DNA from: Streptomyces erythrochromogenes
GTDB taxonomy: Bacteria; Actinomycetota; Actinomycetes; Streptomycetales; Streptomycetaceae
Length of the DNA stretch: 64,000 nt
Reading direction: 5' to 3'
Assembly (NCBI RefSeq): GCF_036170895.1
Contig: NZ_CP108036.1
Location: 3,658,001 to 3,722,000, forward strand
Shown here: positions 16,075 to 24,223 of the stretch, in pieces
Numbering within the stretch: position 1 is the stretch's first letter
Layout of the letters: the number at the start of each line of letters is the position of its first letter
Notes under the pieces: model-generated
The model's database searches: none
What the model was told of the DNA's origin: nothing
The model's input: the letters and a program-made list of their open reading frames with translations, nothing else
Position numbers and translations under genes: made by a program

Positions 16075-16093
16075 ACGGTCCGTAACAGACCGT
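16075..16093 (-). terminator. Short hairpin after the histidine phosphatase gene
   Basis: A six-base stem ACGGTC / GACCGT around CGTAACA, five bases past the stop at 16098 on the minus strand. The stem is weak, so this is a modest candidate for transcript end or processing. Confidence 0.35.
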
Positions 16094-16097
16094 CGGA

Positions 16098-16796
16098 TCA
16101 GGCGCCGAACGCCTTGGAGGCGCCCTTCACCGGCTTAGCCCCGGCCAGCAGGTGCGCCGGGACCAGGTCCCGGGCCGGCTCGCTGTAGCCCACCGACACC
16201 AACTTGTCGCCCTGGAACGTGAAGGACGTCAGCGACGCGAGGGTGCACTGGCGGCGGCGCGGGTCGTGCCACAGCCGGCGCTTCTCCGCGAAGCTGCGCA
16301 CGATCCAGATCGGCAGCTGGTGGCTGACCGCCACCGCCTCGTGGCCGCGGGCCGCGTCGCGCGCCGCCTCCAGCGCGCTCATCATCCGGACCACCTGCTC
16401 GACGTACGGCTCGCCCCAGGAGGGCTTGAACGGGTTCGTCAGGTGCTTCCAGTTGCCGGGCTTGCGCAGCGCGCCGTCGCCGACGCCGAAGGTCTTGCCC
16501 TCGAAGACGTTCTCGGCCTCCAGCAGCCGCGAGTCCGTCGCCAGGTCCAGGCCGTGGGCCTTGGCGATCGGCTCGGCCGTCTCCTGCGCCCGCTCCAGCG
16601 GGGAGGACACCACGTAGGCGATGTCCCGGCCCTTCAGGTGCTCGGCGACCCGGTCCGCCATCTGGCGGCCCAGCTCCGAGAGGTGGTAGCCCTCGCGGCG
16701 CCCGTACAGGACCCCGTCCGGGTTGTGCACCTCACCGTGGCGCACCAGGTGCACGACGGTGAGGTCGGACTTCACGTCGCGGCCGTCGGCGCTCAT
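16098..16796 (-). CDS. Histidine phosphatase family protein (phosphoglycerate mutase-like)
   Basis: A 232-residue cytoplasmic enzyme of the branch-1 histidine phosphatase superfamily. The phospho-accepting histidine is H20 in [12 protein letters not shown]; the second arginine/glutamate region appears in [17 protein letters not shown], and the second histidine in [17 protein letters not shown]. Substrate cannot be deduced. ATG at 16796 overlaps the stop of hemL by four bases, so it is translated with hemL; a role in porphyrin supply is possible but unproven. Confidence 0.9.
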   Translation of the reverse strand: MSADGRDVKSDLTVVHLVRHGEVHNPDGVLYGRREGYHLSELGRQMADRVAEHLKGRDIAYVVSSPLERAQETAEPIAKAHGLDLATDSRLLEAENVFEGKTFGVGDGALRKPGNWKHLTNPFKPSWGEPYVEQVVRMMSALEAARDAARGHEAVAVSHQLPIWIVRSFAEKRRLWHDPRRRQCTLASLTSFTFQGDKLVSVGYSEPARDLVPAHLLAGAKPVKGASKAFGA

Positions 16797-18115
16797 GCGG
16801 TGGCCTCCGCGGCGGCCCGGGCGGCGGCCGGCAGGGCTGCCGCGACGCGCTCGATCGCCTTCTCGTCGTGGGAGGTGGACACGAACCAGGACTCGAAGGC
16901 GGACGGCGGCAGGTAGACGCCCTGCGCCAGCATCGAGTGGAAGAACGCGTTGAAGCGGAAGCTCTCCTGCTTCTTCGCGTCGTCGTAGTTGCGCACCGCG
17001 TCCTCGGTGAAGAAGACGGAGAACATGTTGGACGCGGTCTGCAGGCGGTGCGCCACGCCCTCCTTGGCGAGCGCCCCGGTGACCAGGCCCTGGATCTCCG
17101 CCGAGACCGCGTCGACCTTCTCGTACGCGGCCGCGTCGAGCAGGCGCAGCTGCGCGAGGCCGGCGGCGGTGGCGATCGGGTTGCCGGAGAGCGTGCCGGC
17201 CTGGTAGACGGGACCCGCGGGGGCGAGGTGGCCCATGACGTCGGCGCGGCCGCCGAACGCCGCGGCGGGGAAGCCGCCGCCCATGACCTTGCCGAAGGTC
17301 ATCAGGTCGGGCTTGACCCCGTCGACGCCGTACCAGCCGGCGCGGGAGGTGCGGAAGCCCGTCATGACCTCGTCGGAGATGTAGAGCGCGCCGTTCTCGC
17401 GGCAGAGGTCCGCGAGGCCCTGGTTGAAGCCCTCGGCGGGGGTGACCACGCCCATGTTGCCGGGCGCCGCCTCGGTGATCACGCAGGCGATCTCGCCGGG
17501 GTGCGCGGCGAAGGCCGCCCGGACCGCTTCGAGGTCGTTGTAGGGCAGCACGATCGTGTCGCCGGCCTGCGCACCCGTGACGCCCGGGGTGTCCGGCAGC
17601 GCGAAGGTGGCGAGCCCGGAACCGGCGGCGGCCAGCAGCGCGTCCACGTGACCGTGGTAGCAGCCGGCGAACTTCACGATCTTGGCGCGACCGGTGAAGC
17701 CGCGCGCCAGCCGGATCGCCGACATGGTCGCCTCCGTCCCGGAGGACACCAGGCGCACCTGCTCCACGGGTGCGATGCGCGCCACGATCTCCTCCGCGAG
17801 CGCCACCTCGCCCTCACCGGGCGTACCGAAGGAGGTGCCGCGTGCGACGGCCGCCTGGACGGCCTCGATCACCTCGGGGTGGGAGTGGCCGAGGATCATC
17901 GGCCCCCACGAGCAGACGAGGTCCACGTACTCGCGACCGTCGGCATCGGTGAGGTACGGACCGGTGCCGGACACCATGAACCGGGGCGTACCGCCCACGG
18001 CGCGGAAGGCGCGCACGGGAGAGTTCACGCCGCCGGGGGTCACGAGGGAGGCGCGCTCGAAGAGCGTCTGCGAAACTGGGGCTTCATACGGGTACGGGTA
18101 GCTCACACCAGCCAT
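16793..18115 (-). CDS. hemL: Glutamate-1-semialdehyde 2,1-aminomutase HemL
   Basis: HemL makes 5-aminolevulinate in the C5 route to haem. The 440-residue product is a class III PLP aminotransferase; the Schiff-base lysine is K276 in [19 protein letters not shown], and the substrate and cofactor regions [36 protein letters not shown] and EAAPGNMGV are all present. ATG at 18115. It is coupled to the histidine phosphatase gene by a four-base overlap and is divergent from the 202-residue gene at 18249. Haem supply fits the cytochrome c genes nearby. Confidence 0.95.
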   Translation of the reverse strand: MAGVSYPYPYEAPVSQTLFERASLVTPGGVNSPVRAFRAVGGTPRFMVSGTGPYLTDADGREYVDLVCSWGPMILGHSHPEVIEAVQAAVARGTSFGTPGEGEVALAEEIVARIAPVEQVRLVSSGTEATMSAIRLARGFTGRAKIVKFAGCYHGHVDALLAAAGSGLATFALPDTPGVTGAQAGDTIVLPYNDLEAVRAAFAAHPGEIACVITEAAPGNMGVVTPAEGFNQGLADLCRENGALYISDEVMTGFRTSRAGWYGVDGVKPDLMTFGKVMGGGFPAAAFGGRADVMGHLAPAGPVYQAGTLSGNPIATAAGLAQLRLLDAAAYEKVDAVSAEIQGLVTGALAKEGVAHRLQTASNMFSVFFTEDAVRNYDDAKKQESFRFNAFFHSMLAQGVYLPPSAFESWFVSTSHDEKAIERVAAALPAAARAAAEATA

Positions 18116-18248
18116 GGTCTCAGAGGCTGCGACAGACTTGCGGGCGGGCGTTTCACCGCGTCGCCGCGGGGGAGGTCACTGCCATGATGATCAGGCTGCG
18201 TGGCGGTGGCCGCGGGGCCGTGGCAAGCAAGACCAGTCGGGTGGAGAT

Positions 18249-18857
18249 ATGCAACGCGGTGGTGGACCGGGCGAGGGTACGGACGGCCTCGATCCCCAGC
18301 GCGCCCGCGAAGCCCGCGAGGCCCGCCGCCGGGGCAAGCACCGCCGGCGCGCCACCGAGGCAGCCGACGCCGTACCGGAGCCCGCGACGACACCGGAGGA
18401 CGTGCCCAGGGGTCGCGGCATGGGAGTGACGTACAAGTACTTCGGCGCGCCGGACGGCGCGACGGCGGCCCGGGTCCCGGTGACGATGCGGCCGGAGGAG
18501 CTCGGCGGCGACGAGCTCGGCATGGGCGGCCTCTTCACCAAGATCAAGCCGGAGACGGTGGCCGCGATGGTCCTGACCGGCATCGAGGGCATACCCCTGC
18601 ACAAGGTGCCCCCGCTGGAGCTGGTCGTCCTCCACCCCGACTACGCGGTGGTCAAGCTCCCGATGACGGTGGTCGACCCGCTCCGCGGGATCGGCGAGGA
18701 GTCCGTGGGCGCCGCCGCCTTCATCTGGTCCACGGTCCCGGACCGCGGCGGCCCGAGCGACGCCTTCAACGTCTACCAGCTGCTCCACGAGTGGCAGGAT
18801 TTCAGCCACCGCCTTCACGAGGCCGGCCACCAGCCGTACTGCCTGGTCTGGCCCTGA
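18249..18857 (+). CDS. Hypothetical protein, 202 residues
   Basis: The first 55 residues are basic and disordered (AREAREARRRGKHRRRATEAADA). The rest looks like a compact domain beginning near VTYKYFGAPDGATAARVPVTMRP, with hydrophobic segments FTKIKPETVAAMVLTGIEGIPLHKVPPLELVVLHPDYAVVKLPMTV and ending FSHRLHEAGHQPYCLVWP. I do not recognise the family. Start: ATG at 18249 follows GGTGGAG closely (three-base spacing, poor); an internal ATG at 18420 would give only the compact domain. It is divergent from hemL. No membrane segment or signal peptide is seen. Confidence 0.65.
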   Translation: MQRGGGPGEGTDGLDPQRAREAREARRRGKHRRRATEAADAVPEPATTPEDVPRGRGMGVTYKYFGAPDGATAARVPVTMRPEELGGDELGMGGLFTKIKPETVAAMVLTGIEGIPLHKVPPLELVVLHPDYAVVKLPMTVVDPLRGIGEESVGAAAFIWSTVPDRGGPSDAFNVYQLLHEWQDFSHRLHEAGHQPYCLVWP

Positions 18858-19520
18858 GCCGGCCTTTCGTCGACCTGGGCGGTCCTCTGCGGTCTGGCGC
18901 TTCAGGCACCGCCGCATCGGGGGACGGGCGTCACCCGTACGCCTCACCTCGACGCCACCGTTGCTACAGAACGTCACGGTGCGTATCAGTGTGGTCGGAG
19001 AGGAATCCGCACCACGCAGAGGCGTCGTCGCGGTGGCCGGCAAGCAGGACAAACGGCAGGAGCCGGGCAAGGGGCTCGAGGCACAGGCGCGTCATCGCCC
19101 CGGAGACCCCGCACGCTCCCAGCCGGACAAGGCACCCGCGAACAGGAGCCGCAGCGGGGCCACTCACTCCGGCCGGGCTCTGCCATGTCCCGCCCCACGC
19201 GACCTGAGGTTCGGGCGGCGGGTCTCCGCCGTGACGGCACCGCTGATTCGCACGGACATGTGATCACGCTTCCTGACGGTACGTCACTCACATAGGCCTT
19301 TTTTCATTGTTTCCGCCCTATTGCTGTGAAATATGCGTGACTACTCGCGCGTGACGGCGTATCACTACCTCGGGCAGGTAGCCGCTTTGCAGTTCCCCGC
19401 TCAGGGGAGCCTGCGCGCCTGCGCAGGTAGGGGCTTGCGGCCCTGAGTAGCCATCGTCGCGGGCGCTCGGGCACCTCCTCCGGGAGGACTGAGACCCGAA
19501 GCAACAAGAAAGGTCCTGCT
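18858..19520. other. Intergenic region and long leader of the collagen-like surface gene
   Basis: No gene is convincing in this 663-base stretch; the short open frames have unlikely composition. From about 19290 the sequence becomes AT-richer (CCTTTTTTCATTGTTTCCG), a plausible promoter zone for the gene at 19521. Nearer that gene is a nested fold: CCTGCGC (19410-19416) pairs with GCGCAGG (19421-19427), and CTCAGGG (19400-19406) with CCCTGAG (19441-19447). It could be a leader structure controlling translation or a transcript end. Confidence 0.45.
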
Positions 19521-21248
19521 GTGGCATTGGATGTCATCCGGTCGGGTCCACCCGACAAAAGACCTAGACGCAATCTGTTCAAACGGGGAGTCCTCGTCCT
19601 GCTCCCGGCAGCGCTCCTGGCGGCCGCAACCCTGGTCCCGAACCTCGCTCACGCTCTGGAAGCCCCCGTGAACCTGGGGACCGCCACCAATTACGCGGTC
19701 CTGGCCGGTTCGACGGTCACCAATACTGGCCCCACCGTCATCAACGGCGATTTGGGGCTCCACCCGGGCACATCGGTGACCGGCTTCCCGCCCGGCACCG
19801 TCAACGGAACGCAGCACATCACCGACGCCGCCGCCGCTCAGGCGAAGTCCGACCTCGTCATCGCGTACAACGACGCGGCGAGCCGGGGACCCGGCACCGC
19901 CACTCCGGCCGACATCGGTGGACAAACGCTGGCGCCCGGCGTCTACACGGCCTCGTCGACACTGAACCTCACCGGAACGGTCACGCTCGACGGCCAGAAC
20001 AACCCCGAGGCCGTCTTCATCTTCCAGATCCCCTCGACCCTGATCACGGCTCCGGCGAGCGTCGTGGCCCTGATCAACGGAGCAAATGCCTGCAACGTGT
20101 TCTGGCAGGTGGGCAGCTCCGCCACGCTCGACACGAACACCCAGTTCAAGGGCAACATCCTTGCCCTGACGTCCATCACGCTGAACACCGGCGCCGTGCT
20201 CGAAGGCCGCGCCCTGGCGCGCAATGGCGCGGTCACGCTGGACACCAACACCATCACAAGGGCGGCCTGTGCCGTCGGCCCGCCTGGGCCTCCCGGACCG
20301 ACCGGGCCTCCCGGACCGACCGGCTCTCCCGGCCCGACCGGTGCCCCCGGCCCGACGGGTGAGCCCGGACCGACCGGCTCTCCCGGCCCGACCGGTGCCC
20401 CTGGCCCGACGGGTGAGCCCGGACCGACCGGCTCTCCCGGCCCGACCGGTGCCCCCGGCCCGACGGGCGCACCCGGCCCCACAGGTGCACCCGGCCCCGA
20501 CGGCAGCCCCGGCGCCCCCGGCCCCACAGGTGCACCCGGCCCCACCGGCGCACCCGGCCCCGACGGCAGCCCCGGCGCCCCCGGCCCCACAGGTGCACCC
20601 GGCCCCACCGGCGCACCCGGCCCCGACGGCAGCCCCGGCGCCCCCGGCCCCACAGGTGCACCCGGCCCCACCGGCGCACCCGGCCCCGTCGGTTCCGCCG
20701 GACCTGTAGGCCCCGTGGGACCTGCCGGACCTGCCGGACCCGCCGGACCCGCCGGACCCGCCGGACCTGCCGGACCTGCCGGACCCGCCGGACCCGCCGG
20801 ACCCAAGGGGCCGCGCGGCGACAAGGGTGAAAAGGGCGACTCGGGTGATCACCACCACGGTCACGACGACGAGGGTGAGCACGCGCACGACGACCACGAC
20901 CACGGAAGGCCGCCCGGCCAGGGTCACGACGACCACGATCACGGAAGGCCCGGCCACGGTCACGACGACCAGGGCAAGCCCCCGTGGGCCGGCTTCCTGC
21001 CCGGCGGCCTCGATGATGCTCTCGGCCAGTTCGGTCCCGGTCACACCGCCAAGAGCGTCAACTTCGCCCACGTGAGCGCCGCCACCGGCGCGCAGCCGAA
21101 GGAAGCGTCGGCAAACCTCGCCGCGACCGGCTCAAGCAGCGGGACCGGCATCATGGCCGCCACTGCGGCCGCGCTCGCATTCGTCGCAGGCTCGGCCTTC
21201 TTCGCCATGAAGAGGACCCGGCGCGGTACGGCAACCCGGCAGGACTAG
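19521..21248 (+). CDS. Cell-wall-anchored DUF3494 - collagen-like surface protein with LAXTG signal
   Basis: A 575-residue exported protein. Residues about 18-46 form a signal peptide ([25 protein letters not shown]). Residues about 48-250 match the DUF3494/ice-binding-protein fold ([29 protein letters not shown], ending [18 protein letters not shown]). Residues 253-441 are 63 uninterrupted collagen Gly-X-Y triplets, mostly GPT, GAP and GPA. Residues 443-490 are His/Asp-rich. The sorting signal L533-A-A-T-G537 is followed by a hydrophobic segment (about 546-568) and a basic tail (KRTRRG), the form recognised by Streptomyces class E sortase. GTG start with AAGAAAGG upstream. It is probably a stalk-like adhesin or wall-linked fibre; ice binding itself is not implied by the domain alone. 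Confidence 0.85.
   Translation: MALDVIRSGPPDKRPRRNLFKRGVLVLLPAALLAAATLVPNLAHALEAPVNLGTATNYAVLAGSTVTNTGPTVINGDLGLHPGTSVTGFPPGTVNGTQHITDAAAAQAKSDLVIAYNDAASRGPGTATPADIGGQTLAPGVYTASSTLNLTGTVTLDGQNNPEAVFIFQIPSTLITAPASVVALINGANACNVFWQVGSSATLDTNTQFKGNILALTSITLNTGAVLEGRALARNGAVTLDTNTITRAACAVGPPGPPGPTGPPGPTGSPGPTGAPGPTGEPGPTGSPGPTGAPGPTGEPGPTGSPGPTGAPGPTGAPGPTGAPGPDGSPGAPGPTGAPGPTGAPGPDGSPGAPGPTGAPGPTGAPGPDGSPGAPGPTGAPGPTGAPGPVGSAGPVGPVGPAGPAGPAGPAGPAGPAGPAGPAGPAGPKGPRGDKGEKGDSGDHHHGHDDEGEHAHDDHDHGRPPGQGHDDHDHGRPGHGHDDQGKPPWAGFLPGGLDDALGQFGPGHTAKSVNFAHVSAATGAQPKEASANLAATGSSSGTGIMAATAAALAFVAGSAFFAMKRTRRGTATRQD
20478..20690 (+). repeat. 63-base tandem repeats encoding collagen triplets
   Basis: Within the surface gene, a 63-base unit (seven Gly-X-Y triplets, [15 protein letters not shown] and so on) is repeated about three times with almost no change. 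It is preceded by 18-base style repeats of GPTG(S/A/E)PG. Such identical units can expand or shrink by recombination, so length is likely to vary between strains. Confidence 0.85.
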
Positions 21249-21289
21249 CCCGTCGCAGGCATGACCGTCCCTTCGGTCCATCGTTGCAA

Positions 21290-21321
21290 CTGAGCTCCCG
21301 GACATCCGTCCGGGAGCTCAG
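21290..21321 (+). terminator. Strong hairpin after the collagen-like gene
   Basis: Perfect 14-base stem CTGAGCTCCCGGAC / GTCCGGGAGCTCAG with loop ATCC, 42 bases past the stop codon at 21248. It closes the single-gene transcript. Confidence 0.85.
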
Positions 21322-21354
21322 CGGTGCCCGTGGTGATCGATGTCGGGAAAAAGG

Positions 21355-21489
21355 TCACACGTTCGACAGGGACGGTGTGCGGCCGTCCGGCAGGAACTCA
21401 CTCGCGGCCTCCGACTTGACGACTTCCTCGAGGAAACGCCGCGTGCGGCCCGGACGCAACGTCCGGGCCTGTACCTCGGGGCTGCCCAC
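21355..21489 (-). CDS. Possible small gene or remnant, 44 codons
   Basis: GTG at 21489 opens a 44-codon frame with about 86 percent GC at third positions. Its product reads like the end of a real helical protein (RRFLEEVVKSEAASEFLPDG). There is no ribosome site at usual spacing and an in-frame stop lies just upstream, so it may be the surviving 3' end of a broken gene. No family recognised. Confidence 0.25.
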   Translation of the reverse strand: MGSPEVQARTLRPGRTRRFLEEVVKSEAASEFLPDGRTPSLSNV

Positions 21490-21742
21490 GACGCGTCACA
21501 GCCCGAACCTTGCGCTGGCCGACAGGTTGCCACGGTCGGCAGAATTTGATCCGGTTCGGTCCCGTGCCATGGACCGTGGTTCACACGGGGCGCGCAGGGT
21601 TCCGTCGGGGTGGGGAAAGGGAAGCGAGAGTCGAAATACAGCCATATTTTTTCAGCTGTCTTGCTACCGCCCAGTAGGCACGCAATAGCCGTGGAACGGC
21701 GTAACCGCACCGGAAGGCGGGAATGCCGACGACCCGTCACCA

Positions 21743-21772
21743 GTCCGTCCGGTAAGCACTTTCCGGACGGAC
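21743..21772 (-). terminator. Hairpin after the CIS-locus membrane protein gene
   Basis: Perfect 10-base stem GTCCGTCCGG / CCGGACGGAC with a 10-base loop, 60 bases past the minus-strand stop at 21832. Confidence 0.65.
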
Positions 21773-21831
21773 CGATGCGGGTCCGCTTTGTTCGGGGGCG
21801 AGCCTGACGGACGATGTCCGTGCCGCTCGGG

Positions 21832-23184
21832 TCACCTGAAGTCGCTCAGCACACCACTCACGTTGAGGACTTCGTGGCACTCCTGCGCCTGACGGCCGGT
21901 GGCCGGCGTGCCCGGCTTTGCACAGGTCACCTGGACAGTCACAGTCTGGCTCTCGGTGATGCTGATGGGGGTGACCCAGTGGTAGTCCTGGTTTCGGAAC
22001 GTCTCCAGCGCGATCGTCGTGATCTTCCGATCGCCGAAGCTGATCGTCACCACGCCCTCGTCGCCCTGGAAGTTGGCGACCACGAGGTCCGTGATCCCGA
22101 ACACCTTGCCCGCGGGCACCGTGTAGGAGCCGGTCTTGCTCTGGCCGCCGCCGGTCTGCAGGTCGATGGTGGCCGAGCTCTGCAGCCCGCCCCCGCCACC
22201 GCCGCCGGCTCCGGTACCCGAACCGCCGCCGCCCGCCCCGGGCTGGTTTCCCTTGGCCGCGCCCGGGCCCGCACCCGCGCCGCCCGGCTGCTTGCCGCCG
22301 CCGGTCACCGGGGTCTGCCCCGCCGCGTCCGCGGCGGGCGCCGGGTTCTTGGCGGCCTCGGCAGCGGCCTCCTTGGCGGTGCTGCGCACGGCCGGGCGCA
22401 CCAGCATGAACCAGGCGAGCAGCAGCGCGAGCAGTGCGGCCAGCACCGCGAGCAGCCACGTCGGGAAGATCGGGATCTGGACGAACTCCACTTCCAGCGG
22501 CGCCCGTACGGCCTCCTGCTCGGGACGCGCCGCGGCTTCTTCGCCGTCCCCGCCTTCCGCGGTCTCGGCCACCTCCACGGTGAACGGCCAGGTCACGGGG
22601 GATCCGAACCACACCGGGCTGCCGGTGCGGACCTTCAGCACCACCTCGGCGGACTCGCCCGGCTCCAGCTTCAGCGTGGGCGGGGCGAAGTCGAACTTCA
22701 GCTCCTCGCCCGGCTGCGCGGGCGTGAAGCCCACCTTCACCGGGGCGTTGCCCTCGTTGCGCACGGCGATGCGGTAGCGACCCCGAAGCCATCCGCGGCG
22801 GCGTTTGGGAGCGCTCTCTGCGCGCAGTTCCCGGAACTGCTCCACGTGCACGGTGGTCTCGGGGACCCGCACCGCCTCGGGCTGCTCGGTGGGCAGCACG
22901 CGCACGGCGAGCGGTACGTCCCCGGCCCGCACCTGGGGCGAGCGGGGCGGCGCCAGACGGATCGTCACCGTTTCCGAGGTTCCCGGATACAGCGAGACCC
23001 GCTCGGGTTCCACCGTGGTCCAGGCAGCGCAGTCGCCGACGACTTCCAGGCGGTACGCCTCGACGATGTCGCTGTCGTTGCGAACGGTCAGGCTCGTGGT
23101 GGCGATACCGCCCGGCATCACCGACACCGGCTCGATGTCGAGGACGGGCGCGCCAGGGCTGGGAGATGCAGCTGGGGATGTCAC
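21832..23184 (-). CDS. CIS-locus membrane protein with beta-sandwich domains (COG1470-like)
   Basis: A 450-residue single-pass membrane protein. Residues 1-230 hold two immunoglobulin-like repeats (TTSLTVRNDSDIVEAYRLEVVG...; YRIAVRNEGNAPVKVGFTPA...), the pattern often annotated as hydrolytic protein. A transmembrane helix lies at about residues 242-264 (TWLLAVLAALLALLLAWFMLV). A Gly-rich disordered linker follows, then a C-terminal domain of about 110 residues with two cysteines (VQVTCAKPG; QECHEV). No signal peptide precedes the first domain, so those domains are probably cytoplasmic and the C-terminus outside. GTG start. It is divergent from the LuxR regulator and is typical of Streptomyces contractile injection loci; its role is unknown, perhaps membrane docking. 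Confidence 0.75.
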   Translation of the reverse strand: MTSPAASPSPGAPVLDIEPVSVMPGGIATTSLTVRNDSDIVEAYRLEVVGDCAAWTTVEPERVSLYPGTSETVTIRLAPPRSPQVRAGDVPLAVRVLPTEQPEAVRVPETTVHVEQFRELRAESAPKRRRGWLRGRYRIAVRNEGNAPVKVGFTPAQPGEELKFDFAPPTLKLEPGESAEVVLKVRTGSPVWFGSPVTWPFTVEVAETAEGGDGEEAAARPEQEAVRAPLEVEFVQIPIFPTWLLAVLAALLALLLAWFMLVRPAVRSTAKEAAAEAAKNPAPAADAAGQTPVTGGGKQPGGAGAGPGAAKGNQPGAGGGGSGTGAGGGGGGGLQSSATIDLQTGGGQSKTGSYTVPAGKVFGITDLVVANFQGDEGVVTISFGDRKITTIALETFRNQDYHWVTPISITESQTVTVQVTCAKPGTPATGRQAQECHEVLNVSGVLSDFR

Positions 23185-23372
23185 GCCACGACGCTACGGC
23201 GACGCCCCGGCCGCCACCACGGACGCGGGGGCAAGGCCCCGGGCAGTCCGGATGCCCCCACAGACTTTCTCAACTCCTCATGTACGGGCGTCGGTTGGAT
23301 CTCAGCGTCGAGATCCGTTCAGGCCGGCCAATTCCGCTACCCCACATACGCATCACGGAACAGGTACGACAC

Positions 23373-24086
23373 ATGCGCTGCGCTGACAACAACAGCCCCG
23401 TCCTCACGCCCGGCACCGGCATACCCCAGCCCCTCACCCCGGCCCCTTCCCGCAGAACCGGCCGCCGGGTGACCGTGGCCGTGTACGCCTCCGACCCGAT
23501 CCTGCGCGTCGGGGTCGTCCACCAGCTGCGCCAACGCCCCGAGATCGAGCTCGTCCCCGACGCGGACGCCGACGCCGCGCAGGTGTCGCTGGTGACCGTG
23601 GACAGCGTCGACGACGAGACGGCCGCCCTGCTGTACCGGCTGCGGCACAACCCCGACACCCGCACCGGGCTCGTGGTCGGCACCTTCGAGTCGGGGGACG
23701 CACTGCAGCGGGCCATCGAATGCGGGGTCAGCGCGGTGCTGCGGCGCGCCGAGGCCGACCAGGACCGCCTCCTGCGGCTGGTCCTGGCGATAGCGAACGG
23801 CGAGGGCGTGCTGCCCGGCGACCTCCTCGCGAAGCTCCTCGACCACATGGGCAGCCTGCAGCGCTCCGCGCTCGACCCGCGCTCGGTGTCCCTGTCCACC
23901 CTGACCTCGCGCGAGGCGGACATGCTGCGCCTGGTGTCGGAGGGCCTGGACACCGCGGAGATCGCACGCAAGACCTCGTACTCCGAACGGACCGTCAAGA
24001 ACGTCCTGCACGAGGTCATCACGCGCCTGCAGCTGCGCAATCGGACGCACGCGGTCGGATACGCCCTGCGCAACGGGCTGATCTGA
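23373..24086 (+). CDS. LuxR-type regulator with degenerate receiver domain, CIS locus
   Basis: The 237-residue product has a NarL/FixJ layout: a receiver-like fold at about 33-145 and a LuxR helix-turn-helix at about 176-235 (LTSREADMLRLVSEGLDTAEIARKTSYSERTVKN). The receiver lacks the usual acidic pair near its start (ASDPILR at 39-45) and has arginines where the conserved lysine should be (AVLRRAEAD), so phosphorylation is doubtful. ATG at 23373 chosen; an in-frame ATG far upstream would add a disordered extension overlapping the divergent gene's control region. It probably controls the injection-system operons next to it. Confidence 0.85.
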   Translation: MRCADNNSPVLTPGTGIPQPLTPAPSRRTGRRVTVAVYASDPILRVGVVHQLRQRPEIELVPDADADAAQVSLVTVDSVDDETAALLYRLRHNPDTRTGLVVGTFESGDALQRAIECGVSAVLRRAEADQDRLLRLVLAIANGEGVLPGDLLAKLLDHMGSLQRSALDPRSVSLSTLTSREADMLRLVSEGLDTAEIARKTSYSERTVKNVLHEVITRLQLRNRTHAVGYALRNGLI

Positions 24087-24104
24087 CCGCACGCGCGGGC
24101 CGGC

Positions 24105-24137
24105 GGCGGGCGGTCGCGGGCGGTGCGACCGCCCGCC
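24105..24137 (+). terminator. Strong hairpin after the LuxR-type gene
   Basis: Perfect 13-base stem GGCGGGCGGTCGC / GCGACCGCCCGCC with a seven-base loop, 19 bases past the stop. It separates the regulator from the operon that follows. Confidence 0.8.
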
Positions 24138-24223
24138 ACTGCCCGAAAGCGCAAGAGACGCTTCCCCCGGGTGCGGCCCCGCGGCCCTCCCGGTCCGCGC
24201 GGCCGGACCGGCAGGGTGGCGGG

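Larger units (their letters stand above)
21249..21831. other. Intergenic region between surface gene and CIS locus
   Basis: This 583-base stretch holds two terminators (21290-21321 and 21743-21772), a possible 44-codon frame on the minus strand (21355-21489) and an unusually AT-rich patch (CAGCCATATTTTTTCAGCTG, 21640-21659). Nothing else is supported. Confidence 0.5.

Noticed and set aside
18961..19263. Possible 100-codon gene on the plus strand in the gap before the surface gene
   Set aside because: Composition lacks the codon bias of the neighbours, there is no ribosome site and the product is low-complexity without domain features.
19395..19450. Known riboswitch such as cyclic-di-AMP or cyclic-di-GMP type
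   Set aside because: The conserved core sequences of these classes were not found; only a nested hairpin can be supported.
21318..21740. Minus-strand 140-codon frame
   Set aside because: It covers the AT-rich patch and a terminator, with no ribosome site and poor third-position GC.
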